This document shows, one piece after another, positions 52,712 to 60,212 of a stretch of 64,000 nucleotides of DNA (position 1 is its first letter; each line of letters starts with the position of its first letter). The stretch is from Myxococcus eversor (GTDB lineage Bacteria > Myxococcota > Myxococcia > Myxococcales > Myxococcaceae). Below the pieces are notes generated by a model. It worked only from the letters and a program-made list of their open reading frames with translations. It had not been told where the DNA came from and made no database searches. A program made the translations under genes and the position numbers. The DNA lies in assembly GCF_010894455.1 (NCBI RefSeq), contig NZ_JAAIXY010000024.1:124001-188000 (forward strand), in the 5' to 3' direction.

Positions 52712-53776
52712 GTGAAGACCTCCCCCGCACCCCGACGGCTCGGGGAGCTCGCCGCCCATGTCGGGGGAGAGCTCCTCGGTGACCCCGAGCAGCTCATCCA
52801 CGGACTCAACGGGCTCGAAGAAGCCAGCCCGGGAGACGTGTCCTTCTACGGAAACACGCGCTACCGCCGCCAGTTCGAGGCCACGAAGGCCTCGGCCGTG
52901 CTGGTCGGCGGCGACACTCCGCCCCGCGAGGGCGTGGCGCTGGTGCGTGTCTCCAACCCGCACCTCGCCTACGCGAAGCTGCTGCGGCTGTTCCATCCGG
53001 CCAACCGTCCCGCGCCTGGAGTCCGTCCCGGCGCGCACGTCCATCCGGAGGCCACCATCCATCCGGAGGCCACGGTGCTCGCCGGCGCCTGCGTGGAGGC
53101 GGGCGCCCGCGTGGGCGCGCGCAGCGTGCTGTACCCCGGTGCCTATCTGGGGGAGCACGCCACGGTGGGCGAGGACAGCGTGCTGCACCCCAACGTCACG
53201 GTGCGCGAGCGCTGCGTCATCGGCAACCGCGTCATCCTGCACGCGGCCAGCGTGGTGGGCGCGGACGGGTTCGGCTTCGCCTTCAACCCCGAGGGGGAAG
53301 AGGGGCCGGAGCACTTCAAGATTCCCCAGGTCGGCAACGTCCGCATCGAGGACGACGTCGAGGTGGGCGCCTGCACCTGCATCGACCGCGCGACGGTGGG
53401 CGAGACGGTGGTGGGGCGGGGCAGCAAGCTCGACAACCTGGTTCAGATTGCCCACAACGTGCGCGTGGGGCCCATGTCGCTCATCTGCGCGCAGGCGGGC
53501 GTGTCCGGCTCGGCGGAGATTGGCACCGGCGTGGTGCTGGCGGGCCAGGTGGGCGTGGTGGGCCATATCCGCGTGGGCGACCTGGCCAAGGTCGGCGCCC
53601 AGTCCGGCGTGGCCCATGACGTCCCGGACGGGCAGGTGGTGAGTGGCAGTCCCGCGATTGCCCACCGCGAGTGGCTGCGCGCCAGCGCGGCGTCGGGGCA
53701 GGTGGCGGACATGCTCAAGGAAATGCGGGCCCTGCGCCGCAGGGTGGAGCAGCTCGAGAAGGCGAAGGGGGAGTGA
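52712..53776 (+). CDS. lpxD: UDP-3-O-(3-hydroxyacyl)glucosamine N-acyltransferase
   Basis: A 354-residue acyltransferase, the third step of lipid A synthesis. An N-terminal uridine-binding domain (to about 100) is followed by many hexapeptide repeats (HPEATI, IGNRVI, VGPMSL) of a left-handed beta helix; the catalytic His248 is in IAHNVRVG. A short coiled C-terminus ([16 protein letters not shown]) matches the trimer helix. The start is GTG at 52712, 10 bases after skp, with a poor ribosome site. It overlaps fabZ by 1 base. Confidence 0.96.
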   Translation: MKTSPAPRRLGELAAHVGGELLGDPEQLIHGLNGLEEASPGDVSFYGNTRYRRQFEATKASAVLVGGDTPPREGVALVRVSNPHLAYAKLLRLFHPANRPAPGVRPGAHVHPEATIHPEATVLAGACVEAGARVGARSVLYPGAYLGEHATVGEDSVLHPNVTVRERCVIGNRVILHAASVVGADGFGFAFNPEGEEGPEHFKIPQVGNVRIEDDVEVGACTCIDRATVGETVVGRGSKLDNLVQIAHNVRVGPMSLICAQAGVSGSAEIGTGVVLAGQVGVVGHIRVGDLAKVGAQSGVAHDVPDGQVVSGSPAIAHREWLRASAASGQVADMLKEMRALRRRVEQLEKAKGE

Positions 53777-54243
53777 TGGACATCGGTGAAATCCAGAACC
53801 TGCTGCCGCATCGGTATCCGTTCCTCCTGATTGACCGGGTGGTGGAGATTGTTCCCGGCCAGAAGATCACGGCCTACAAGAACGTCACCATCAACGAGCC
53901 CTTCTTCAACGGCCATTTCCCGGGGCACCCGGTGATGCCCGGGGTGCTCATCCTGGAGGCGCTCGCCCAGGCTTCGGCCATCCTTGCGTATAAGAGCGAG
54001 AACATGGACCCGACCCAGAAGGTGACCTACCTGATGGGCGTTGACGGAGCGCGCTTCCGCAAGCCGGTGGTGCCGGGAGACAGGCTGCAGCTCCTCATCG
54101 AGGTGCTGCGACACAAGGGCGCCGTGTGGAAGACGAAGGGCACGGCGACCGTGGATGGCGTGAAGGTCGCCGAAGGCGAGTTCCTGGCCACCGTGGTGGA
54201 CAAGAACAAGGACGCTGGAGCGGCAGAGGGCGCGGCGTCCTGA
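53776..54243 (+). CDS. fabZ: 3-hydroxyacyl-ACP dehydratase FabZ
   Basis: A 155-residue hot-dog-fold dehydratase that removes water from 3-hydroxyacyl-ACP. The catalytic His47 and Glu61 lie in FFNGHFPGHPVMPGVLILEAL. The TGATG junction means its ATG shares a base with the lpxD stop, so a longer upstream opening is spurious. It competes with LpxA and LpxD for the same hydroxyacyl-ACP pool, which explains the conserved lpxD-fabZ-lpxA order. The C-terminal 20 residues are a low-complexity Ala/Glu tail. Confidence 0.96.
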   Translation: MDIGEIQNLLPHRYPFLLIDRVVEIVPGQKITAYKNVTINEPFFNGHFPGHPVMPGVLILEALAQASAILAYKSENMDPTQKVTYLMGVDGARFRKPVVPGDRLQLLIEVLRHKGAVWKTKGTATVDGVKVAEGEFLATVVDKNKDAGAAEGAAS

Positions 54244-54272
54244 CCGCGAGCTGGCGAGGCAGAGGAAACGAC

Positions 54273-55049
54273 ATGGCTCAGGTTCATCCCTCCGCGGTGG
54301 TTCACCCCGATGCGCGTCTGCACGACACGGTCGAGGTGGGGCCCTTCTCGGTCATTGGTCCCCAGGTGACGATTGGCGAGGGCTCCCGCGTGGGGCCCCA
54401 CGTCGTCATCGAGGGCCGCACCACGCTCGGCGCGCGCAACCGCATCTTCCAATTCTCCTCGGTGGGCGCGGACCCGCAGGACTTGAAGTACGCGGGCGAG
54501 GACACCGAGCTCACGCTCGGCGACGACAACACGATTCGCGAGTTCGTCACCCTGCACAAGGGCACGGCGGGCGGCGGCGGGGCCACGCGCGTCGGCAACG
54601 GCAACCTCTTCATGGCCAACAGCCATGTGGCCCACGACTGCATCGTCGGAGACGGCTGCCGCATCGGCAACGGGTCCGCGCTCGCGGGCCACGTGACGAT
54701 GGAGGACCACGTCATCATCAGCGGCCTGGCGGCGGTGCACCAGTTCACCCGCCTGGGCAGGTTCGCCTTCATCTCCGGTGGCGCCATGGTGACCATGGAC
54801 ATCCCCCCGTACGCCACGGCGCAGGGCGACCGGGCGGAGCTGGTGGGGCTCAACACCGTGGGCCTGGAGCGCGGAGGCTTCTCCAAGGAGCAGATCGAGC
54901 GCATCAAGGAGGCCCACCGCATCCTGTTCCGCTCGAAGCTGGGGCTCCAGGACGCGATGGCGCGGCTGCGCACGGAGCTGGCGGGCCACCCGGAGGTCGA
55001 CCACCTGGTGGCCTTCATCGCGCAGAGCAAGCGCGGGCTGACGCGTTGA
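54273..55049 (+). CDS. lpxA: UDP-N-acetylglucosamine O-acyltransferase
   Basis: A 258-residue enzyme, the first step of lipid A synthesis. It opens with MAQVHPSAVVHPDARL and is filled with hexapeptide repeats to about residue 190; the catalytic His121 is in NSHVAHDCIVGD. The C-terminal helical part (GGFSKEQIERIKEAHRILF) is typical. GAGGAAA precedes the ATG. Acyl-chain length selectivity cannot be decided safely by eye. It is followed after 26 bases by lpxI. Confidence 0.96.
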   Translation: MAQVHPSAVVHPDARLHDTVEVGPFSVIGPQVTIGEGSRVGPHVVIEGRTTLGARNRIFQFSSVGADPQDLKYAGEDTELTLGDDNTIREFVTLHKGTAGGGGATRVGNGNLFMANSHVAHDCIVGDGCRIGNGSALAGHVTMEDHVIISGLAAVHQFTRLGRFAFISGGAMVTMDIPPYATAQGDRAELVGLNTVGLERGGFSKEQIERIKEAHRILFRSKLGLQDAMARLRTELAGHPEVDHLVAFIAQSKRGLTR

Positions 55050-55075
55050 GCGGACTGAAGCGCTAAGCTGCGAAC

Positions 55076-55900
55076 ATGGCGCTTGTACTCCAGGACAGTA
55101 GAATCGGCCTTATCGCGGGCAACGGGCAGCTTCCGTTCCTCTTCGCGCGCGCGGCGAAGGCACGGGGGCTGGAGGTGGTGGCCGTGGCGCACCGGGGGGA
55201 GACAGACCCGGCGCTGGCCTCCGAGGTCGCTTCGCTGACCTGGGTGCGCGTGGGGCAGGTGAACCGCATCCAGAAGGCCTTCCGGGCCGGAGCGGTGAAC
55301 CAGGCGGCCATGGCGGGCGGAATCGGCCGGGTGAAGGCGCTGAAGGACGCGCGTCCGGACCTGGGGGCCATGCGCATCATCTCCCGCCTGCGCAGCTTCC
55401 GGGACGACGCGCTCCTGCGCGCCGTGGCGGCGGACTTCGAGTCACATGGCATCACCATCATCTCCCCCACGGACTTCCTGGGCGAGGTGCTGTGCCCGGA
55501 AGGTCACCTCGCGGGGCCTCCGCTGCGCTCAGTGCAATCTCAGGACGTCGCGCTCGGACGCGAAGTCGCCGTGCTGCTGGGGCAGGCGGATGTGGGCCAG
55601 ACGGTGGTGGTCCACGAGGGCCACGTCCTCGCGCTGGAGGCCGTGGAGGGCACCGACGAGGCCATCCGTCGCGGCGGTCGCCTGCTGGGTGGGCCGGGCG
55701 CGGTGGTGGTGAAGCGCTGCAAGCCGCAGCAGGACCTGCGCTTTGATTTGCCCGCCGCCGGGCCCCGCACGCTGGAAGTGATGAAGGAAGTGGGCGCCAA
55801 GGTGCTGGCGCTGGAGGCGGGGCGCACCGTGCTGCTGGATGCGCCGGAGCTCTTCGCGGGCGCGCGCGCCGCGGGCATCACCCTCGTCGGCGTGTCCTGA
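55076..55900 (+). CDS. lpxI: UDP-2,3-diacylglucosamine pyrophosphatase LpxI
   Basis: A 274-residue DUF1009 enzyme that makes lipid X from UDP-2,3-diacylglucosamine, the role played by LpxH in enterobacteria. The signatures are IGLIAGNGQLPFLFARAAKARG, VGQVNRIQKAF with the following GGIGRVK, ISPTDFLGEVL and VKRCKPQQDLRFDLPAAGP. TAAGCT ends 6 bases before the ATG and no clear Shine-Dalgarno site is present, so a leaderless message is possible even though lpxA stops only 26 bases earlier. LpxI is the usual choice in alpha- and former deltaproteobacteria. Confidence 0.95.
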   Translation: MALVLQDSRIGLIAGNGQLPFLFARAAKARGLEVVAVAHRGETDPALASEVASLTWVRVGQVNRIQKAFRAGAVNQAAMAGGIGRVKALKDARPDLGAMRIISRLRSFRDDALLRAVAADFESHGITIISPTDFLGEVLCPEGHLAGPPLRSVQSQDVALGREVAVLLGQADVGQTVVVHEGHVLALEAVEGTDEAIRRGGRLLGGPGAVVVKRCKPQQDLRFDLPAAGPRTLEVMKEVGAKVLALEAGRTVLLDAPELFAGARAAGITLVGVS

Positions 55901-56115
55901 GCAAGCCTCTGGTGGAGCGCAGGTAGGAAGCCGGAGCATGCCTCCCCGGCTGCCCCTGGGAGTGGGTGCGCGCGGGTGAATTCCGTCGCGCCCGGCGCGT
56001 CTTGCTCGCGAAGCATTTCCTCGCGGGAAGCATCCGCCTACCCTGTCTCGGTGGAATCCACCCATCCGGACCGCTGTTGCACGCGGCCCGTGACGCCGGA
56101 GGTCGACGCCGCGCC

Positions 56116-57141
56116 ATGAATGCCCGCCTGGTACTAGTGCTCAGTCTCGTCGCCGCAACTCCGCTTCCCGCGTTCGCCGACGCCATCCGGGTGTCCCTGG
56201 AGGGCCGGGCCGCGGTGGGTGAGGCGCTCCCGGCATTGCTCGTGCACATCGACGAGCCGATTGCCGGCTTCGAGGTGAAGCTCAAGCGCGGCGACGGGAA
56301 GGTGGTCGAGGTGAAGGGCGGGGGAAAGCCGGGAATCACCCGGCGCATCGAGCTGGAGCAGCCCGAGGGTCGCTTCCATTACGAGGGCGAGCTGGTGGTG
56401 CGCTTCCCCAACGCCGAGTTGGGCAGCATGCCGCTGTCCTTCGACACGGAGCTCAACGGACCGCTGCGGTTGGACGTGCGCTCGGAGAACGTGGACGTCG
56501 CGGGGCGCAAGCTTCGCTTCCAGCTCTCGCGTCCCGCGGGCCGCGTGGAGCTGACGGTGCTGATGGACACGGGAAAGAAGGCCTTCGAGGGCGAGGTGCC
56601 CTTCAAGGGCGAGCCAGCGGGCACGCCGCTTCCCCTGAGCTGGCCACCCGCCGAGGGCCGGGTGATGAAGATTTCTCTCCGAGCCTTCGACACATCGGAC
56701 TTCTACACGGGCGTGGACCTCTTCCCCTGGCGAGTGGACATTCCCCACGAAGAGGTGGGCTTCGCCTCGGGCCGCGCGGACATTCCCGCCGCGGAGCGCG
56801 GCAAGCTGGACAGGAGCCATGCGTTGATTGCGGAGGCGCTGGCGAAATACGGCCGCTTCGCGGCGGTTCGTCTGTACGTCCTGGGGCACACGGACACCGT
56901 GGGCGCCACGGCGGACAACCGGGAGCTGTCGCTCAAGCGGGCCCGGAGCATCGCCGCGGCCTTCCGTCAGCGCGGGCTGAAGGTGCCAATTTTCTACGAG
57001 GGGTTTGGTGAGGAGTCGCCAGCGGTGCGGACTCCGGACGAGACGGCGGAGGCAGGCAACCGCCGGGCCGAATACATCATCGCGGTGGAGGACCCGACGC
57101 TGGACGGGGCGCCCTTCTCGCCGCGGTGGAGGAAGCTGTAG
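56116..57141 (+). CDS. OmpA-like domain outer-membrane/periplasmic protein
   Basis: A 341-residue secreted protein with a signal peptide (to about residue 22, LPAFADA), an uncharacterised beta-rich middle (25-225) and a C-terminal OmpA-like peptidoglycan-binding domain (about 235-335) with FASGRADIP, YVLGHTDTVGATADNRELS and RRAEYIIAV. The peptidoglycan-contact Asp and Arg of that domain (HTD and NRR) are present. The ATG at 56116 is preferred to an in-frame opening at 55966. A lipoprotein gene follows 31 bases later and may be co-transcribed. Its specific role is unknown. Confidence 0.85.
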   Translation: MNARLVLVLSLVAATPLPAFADAIRVSLEGRAAVGEALPALLVHIDEPIAGFEVKLKRGDGKVVEVKGGGKPGITRRIELEQPEGRFHYEGELVVRFPNAELGSMPLSFDTELNGPLRLDVRSENVDVAGRKLRFQLSRPAGRVELTVLMDTGKKAFEGEVPFKGEPAGTPLPLSWPPAEGRVMKISLRAFDTSDFYTGVDLFPWRVDIPHEEVGFASGRADIPAAERGKLDRSHALIAEALAKYGRFAAVRLYVLGHTDTVGATADNRELSLKRARSIAAAFRQRGLKVPIFYEGFGEESPAVRTPDETAEAGNRRAEYIIAVEDPTLDGAPFSPRWRKL

Positions 57142-57172
57142 CGGACGCGAAGACGTGACGAGGAGGCGACGG

Positions 57173-57631
57173 ATGGACGGATTCCAACGGTGGGCCTGGG
57201 GCGTGGTGGGTATCTCGCTCCTGGCGGGGGCGGGCTGCGCGCATCAGGCGCCGCTCGCCGTGAGGCGGGAGGTGGAGGCGGACAAGTGCACGCTGATTCA
57301 ATCCGTACTGAAGGAACCGACGCCGTCGCGCATGGTGGAGGAAATCGCCGCGCAGGGCCGCCACGAGCCCACCCCGGTGCGGGTGTACGTGCGGCGCCCC
57401 GAGCAGTCCATGCTGGAGCGCTTCTTCGAGGGAGACGAGCCCCGCTGCGGCGACGCCACCTTCAAAGTCGTGCAGGAGAGCGTCCTCGACGCGGTGGTGG
57501 TGTACCTGCAGGAGGTGCGAGAGGGCTACGCGTACGACGCGCGCCGCTCCGGGCCGGACGAGCTCACCCTGGAAGGCACGCCGCAGGGCACGCTGAAGCG
57601 CGCGGGCCCGCAGTGGGTCGCGGGCAAGTGA
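57173..57631 (+). CDS. Small predicted lipoprotein, unknown function
   Basis: A 152-residue protein with a signal peptide ending in LLAGAGC (lipobox Cys near residue 22). The mature part has two further Cys residues (DKCTLIQ and EPRCGDA) and no recognised domain. GAGGAGG precedes the ATG at 57173; the in-frame opening at 57005 overlaps the previous gene. It follows the OmpA-like gene and ends 1 base before the convergent marC end, with no terminator visible between them. Confidence 0.75.
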   Translation: MDGFQRWAWGVVGISLLAGAGCAHQAPLAVRREVEADKCTLIQSVLKEPTPSRMVEEIAAQGRHEPTPVRVYVRRPEQSMLERFFEGDEPRCGDATFKVVQESVLDAVVVYLQEVREGYAYDARRSGPDELTLEGTPQGTLKRAGPQWVAGK

Positions 57632-57632
57632 G

Positions 57633-58262
57633 TTACTTCAGCAATTCCTTGGCGCCGTCCGCGATGAACTGCACGGCGATGGCGGCGAGGATGAGCCCCA
57701 TGACGCGCTCGACGATGGCGACCCCGGACTGACGCAGCACCCGCTGCACGAGGCCGGAGGCGCGCAGGATGAAGTAGCTGGCCACGAAGGTGAGGATGAT
57801 GGCCGCCAGCACCGGAAGGGTGGCGGTCATCGAGTTGCCTCGGGCCATCAACACCATGGCGGTGGCGATGGCCCCGGGGCCCGACAGCAGTGGAATGGCC
57901 AGCGGGACGATGGCCACGTCCTCCTTCACCGCGCCTTCCTGCTCCTCCGTGGGCGTGGTGCGCGTCGCGGAAGGCCGGGCGCGGAGCATGTCCAGCGAGG
58001 TGATGAGCAGGAGGATTCCGCCCGCGACGCGGAAGGCCCCCAGCGACACGCCGAACACCTTGAAGATGATGGTGCCGAAGAGGGCGAAGAACGTCATCAG
58101 CCCGCACGCCACCAGACACGCGCGCAGCGCCGTGCGGTGGATCTTCTCCTTCGAGTCCCCGGACGTCATCGCCAGGAACAGCGGCACCACGCCGATGGGG
58201 TCCACCACGAAGAAGATGGCCGGCAGCGCGACGAGGAATTGCGCCAGGTAGACCTTCATCAC
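57633..58262 (-). CDS. MarC-family integral membrane protein
   Basis: A 209-residue protein with six predicted membrane helices and MarC/UPF0056 signatures: FFVVDPIGVVPLFLAMT near the N-terminus and VPLAIPLLSGPGAIATAMVL in the middle. The family was once linked to multiple antibiotic resistance in E. coli but its function is unsettled. GTG at 58262 and ATG at 58259 are adjacent; the second is probably used. It lies downstream of the mannose-transferase-like gene on the same strand, 16 bases apart. Confidence 0.88.
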   Translation of the reverse strand: MMKVYLAQFLVALPAIFFVVDPIGVVPLFLAMTSGDSKEKIHRTALRACLVACGLMTFFALFGTIIFKVFGVSLGAFRVAGGILLLITSLDMLRARPSATRTTPTEEQEGAVKEDVAIVPLAIPLLSGPGAIATAMVLMARGNSMTATLPVLAAIILTFVASYFILRASGLVQRVLRQSGVAIVERVMGLILAAIAVQFIADGAKELLK

Positions 58263-58278
58263 CGCACGCCCTTCCTCG

Positions 58279-58983
58279 CTACACCGTGAGGCGCAGCTTC
58301 CACACCATGGTGAGGGCTTCGGCGAAGATCTTCTTGTTCATCTTCGAGTGACCCACGCGCCGGTCCTCGAAGATGATGGGCACCTCGCGCACGGTGAAGC
58401 CGTTCTTCAGCGTGCGGTAGGTGAGCTCAATCTGGAACGCGTAGCCGGTGCTGTGCACGGCATCGAAGTCGATGGCCTCCAGCACCCGGCGGTGGAAGCA
58501 CTTGAAGCCGCCCGTCAAATCGGAGACGCCCACGCCCAGAATCGTGCGGGCGTAGAGGCTGCCGCCGCGGCTGATGACCTGTCGGCCCACGCCCCAGTTC
58601 ACGGTGCCGCCGCCGGTGACGTAGCGCGAGCCCAGCACCAGGTCGGAGCCCGCCTCGGCCGCGTCCAGCAGGCTGGGCAGGTAGCGCGGGTCATGGCTGA
58701 AGTCCGCGTCCATCTCCAGGATGTACGTGTAGCCCTCGGCCAGGGCCCAGCGGAAGGCGGCGAGGTAGGCGCGACCCAGGCCCTCCTTCTTCTCGCGGTG
58801 GAGGACGCGCACGCGCGGCTCCTTCGCCGCGAGCTGGTCGGCCAGCTGCCCCGTGCCGTCGGGCGAGTTGTCATCGACGACGAGGATATCGACGCGGGGG
58901 TCGGCCTTGAGCACCGCCAGGGTGATGGCCTCGATGTTTTCCCGCTCGTTGTAGGTGGGGATGCAGACCAGCGCAGGGTTCAT
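58279..58983 (-). CDS. Polyprenol-phosphate mannosyltransferase-like GT2 enzyme
   Basis: A 234-residue glycosyltransferase family 2 protein like dolichol-phosphate mannose synthase. It contains VCIPTYNERENIE at the start, VVDDNSPDGTG near 36-46, the metal-binding EMDADFSHDP near 90-99, and the conserved DLTGGFKCFHRRVLE. There is no C-terminal membrane anchor. The ATG at 58983 is the only start giving the family N-terminus; the longer opening to 59133 lies inside lpxB. TAGGGT overlapping the lpxB stop, 14 bases before the ATG, may be a promoter. The lipid acceptor and sugar are inferred from the family only. Confidence 0.88.
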   Translation of the reverse strand: MNPALVCIPTYNERENIEAITLAVLKADPRVDILVVDDNSPDGTGQLADQLAAKEPRVRVLHREKKEGLGRAYLAAFRWALAEGYTYILEMDADFSHDPRYLPSLLDAAEAGSDLVLGSRYVTGGGTVNWGVGRQVISRGGSLYARTILGVGVSDLTGGFKCFHRRVLEAIDFDAVHSTGYAFQIELTYRTLKNGFTVREVPIIFEDRRVGHSKMNKKIFAEALTMVWKLRLTV

Positions 58984-59000
58984 GGCCGGGCCGACATACC

Positions 59001-60152
59001 CTAAATGGCGCGCGGGGGCAGTAGCTCCATCACGGACTCCGCTGCCCGGGTGGCGGCCCCTGCCTCGCCCAGCCGCCCCCGCACCTCCGCCAGGCCCTTG
59101 AGCATCTCCTCCCGGGGGGCTCCCGGGCTCCACACCCGGCGGACCTCGTCCGCGATGCGCTCGGGCGTCATCTCCCCCTGGATCAGCTCAGGCACCACGC
59201 GCCGGCCCGCCAGCAGGTTGATGAGGGACACGAAGGCCACCTTCAGCATCAGCCGGCCCACCCAGTACGTGATGAGGGACACCCGGTAGATGACGACGAG
59301 GGGGCGCTGCATCAGTCCGGCTTCCAACACGGCTGTACCGGAGGCGACTATCGCCGCGTCGCTGGCGCCCACGACTTCCGGGGCTCGCCCGTCCACCAGC
59401 ACGGGGGTCAGCCCGCTGCCCGCGAAGCGCGAGGCCACCTCCTCGCGAGGGATGGTGGGGGCCACGGGGACCACGACCTGGAGCCCGGGGCGCTCGGCGG
59501 ACAGGCGCTTCGCGGCTTCCACCATGGTGGGCAGGAGCCTGCGAATCTCGCTCATCCGGCTGCCCGGCAAGAGCGCGAGCGTGGGGGCGTCCTTCGCCAG
59601 GCCCAGCTGTTCGCGGAAGGCGACGGCGGTGTCGGGGGCGGGGACCTGCTCGACGACGGGGCTGCCCACGTAGCGGGCGCTCACTCCGGCCTCGCGGTAG
59701 AAGGCCTCCTCGAACGGGAGGATGCACAGCATCCGGTCCACCAGCCGTTTGATGGTGCGGACCCGGCCCCGGCGCCACGCCCAGATCATCGGCGAGATGT
59801 AATAGGCGATGGGGATGCCCTGGGCCTTGAGCTTCTCGGCCAGCCGCAGGTTGAAGTCGGGGATGTCCACGAGGATGGCCACGTCGGGGCGGCGCTCGGC
59901 GGCGGCGTGGGCCAGGCCCTTCATGATTTGGAGGATGCGTGGAATCCGGGGGAGCACCTCGGTGATGCCCATGACGGACACCTCGCGGGCGTCGAAGAGC
60001 AGCTCCACCCCCCGGGCGGCCAGGCGCGAGCCGCCCATGCCAAAGAAGGTGAGGTCCGGGCGTTGGGCCTGGAGGGCGGCGACGAGCTCTGCGGCGTGTG
60101 CGTCGCCGGAGGCCTCGCCTGCCACGACGAGGATTCGGGGCGGGGGCGTCAT
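59001..60152 (-). CDS. lpxB: Lipid-A-disaccharide synthase
   Basis: A 383-residue GT19 enzyme that joins UDP-2,3-diacylglucosamine to lipid X. It begins ILVVAGEASGDAHAAELV, the LpxB signature, and contains YYISPMIWAWRRGRV, LALLPGSRMSEIRRLLP and ASGTAVLEAGLMQRP. The ATG at 60152 (MTPPPRIL) is preferred over 60182. It has no Shine-Dalgarno site, and TACGAT lies 13 bases before the ATG, implying a very short leader. It is on the opposite strand from lpxD-fabZ-lpxA-lpxI, separated by five genes. Confidence 0.95.
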   Translation of the reverse strand: MTPPPRILVVAGEASGDAHAAELVAALQAQRPDLTFFGMGGSRLAARGVELLFDAREVSVMGITEVLPRIPRILQIMKGLAHAAAERRPDVAILVDIPDFNLRLAEKLKAQGIPIAYYISPMIWAWRRGRVRTIKRLVDRMLCILPFEEAFYREAGVSARYVGSPVVEQVPAPDTAVAFREQLGLAKDAPTLALLPGSRMSEIRRLLPTMVEAAKRLSAERPGLQVVVPVAPTIPREEVASRFAGSGLTPVLVDGRAPEVVGASDAAIVASGTAVLEAGLMQRPLVVIYRVSLITYWVGRLMLKVAFVSLINLLAGRRVVPELIQGEMTPERIADEVRRVWSPGAPREEMLKGLAEVRGRLGEAGAATRAAESVMELLPPRAI

Positions 60153-60165
60153 GTGAGGGGGGCGC

Positions 60166-60203
60166 ATCGTACCCTGATGCAAGCCAGGGTGAAGGTGTAG
60201 ACT
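60166..60203. promoter_or_regulatory. Divergent promoter pair between lpxB and the J-domain gene
   Basis: The 60-base gap 60153-60212 holds back-to-back elements. Minus strand: TTCACC (60193-60188), 16 bases, TACGAT (60171-60166), toward lpxB. Plus strand: CTGATG (60174-60179), 18 bases, TAGACT (60198-60203), toward the TTG start at 60213, 9 bases further. The two promoters overlap, so their firing may be mutually exclusive. Confidence 0.5.
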
Positions 60204-60212
60204 GCGCTACCC

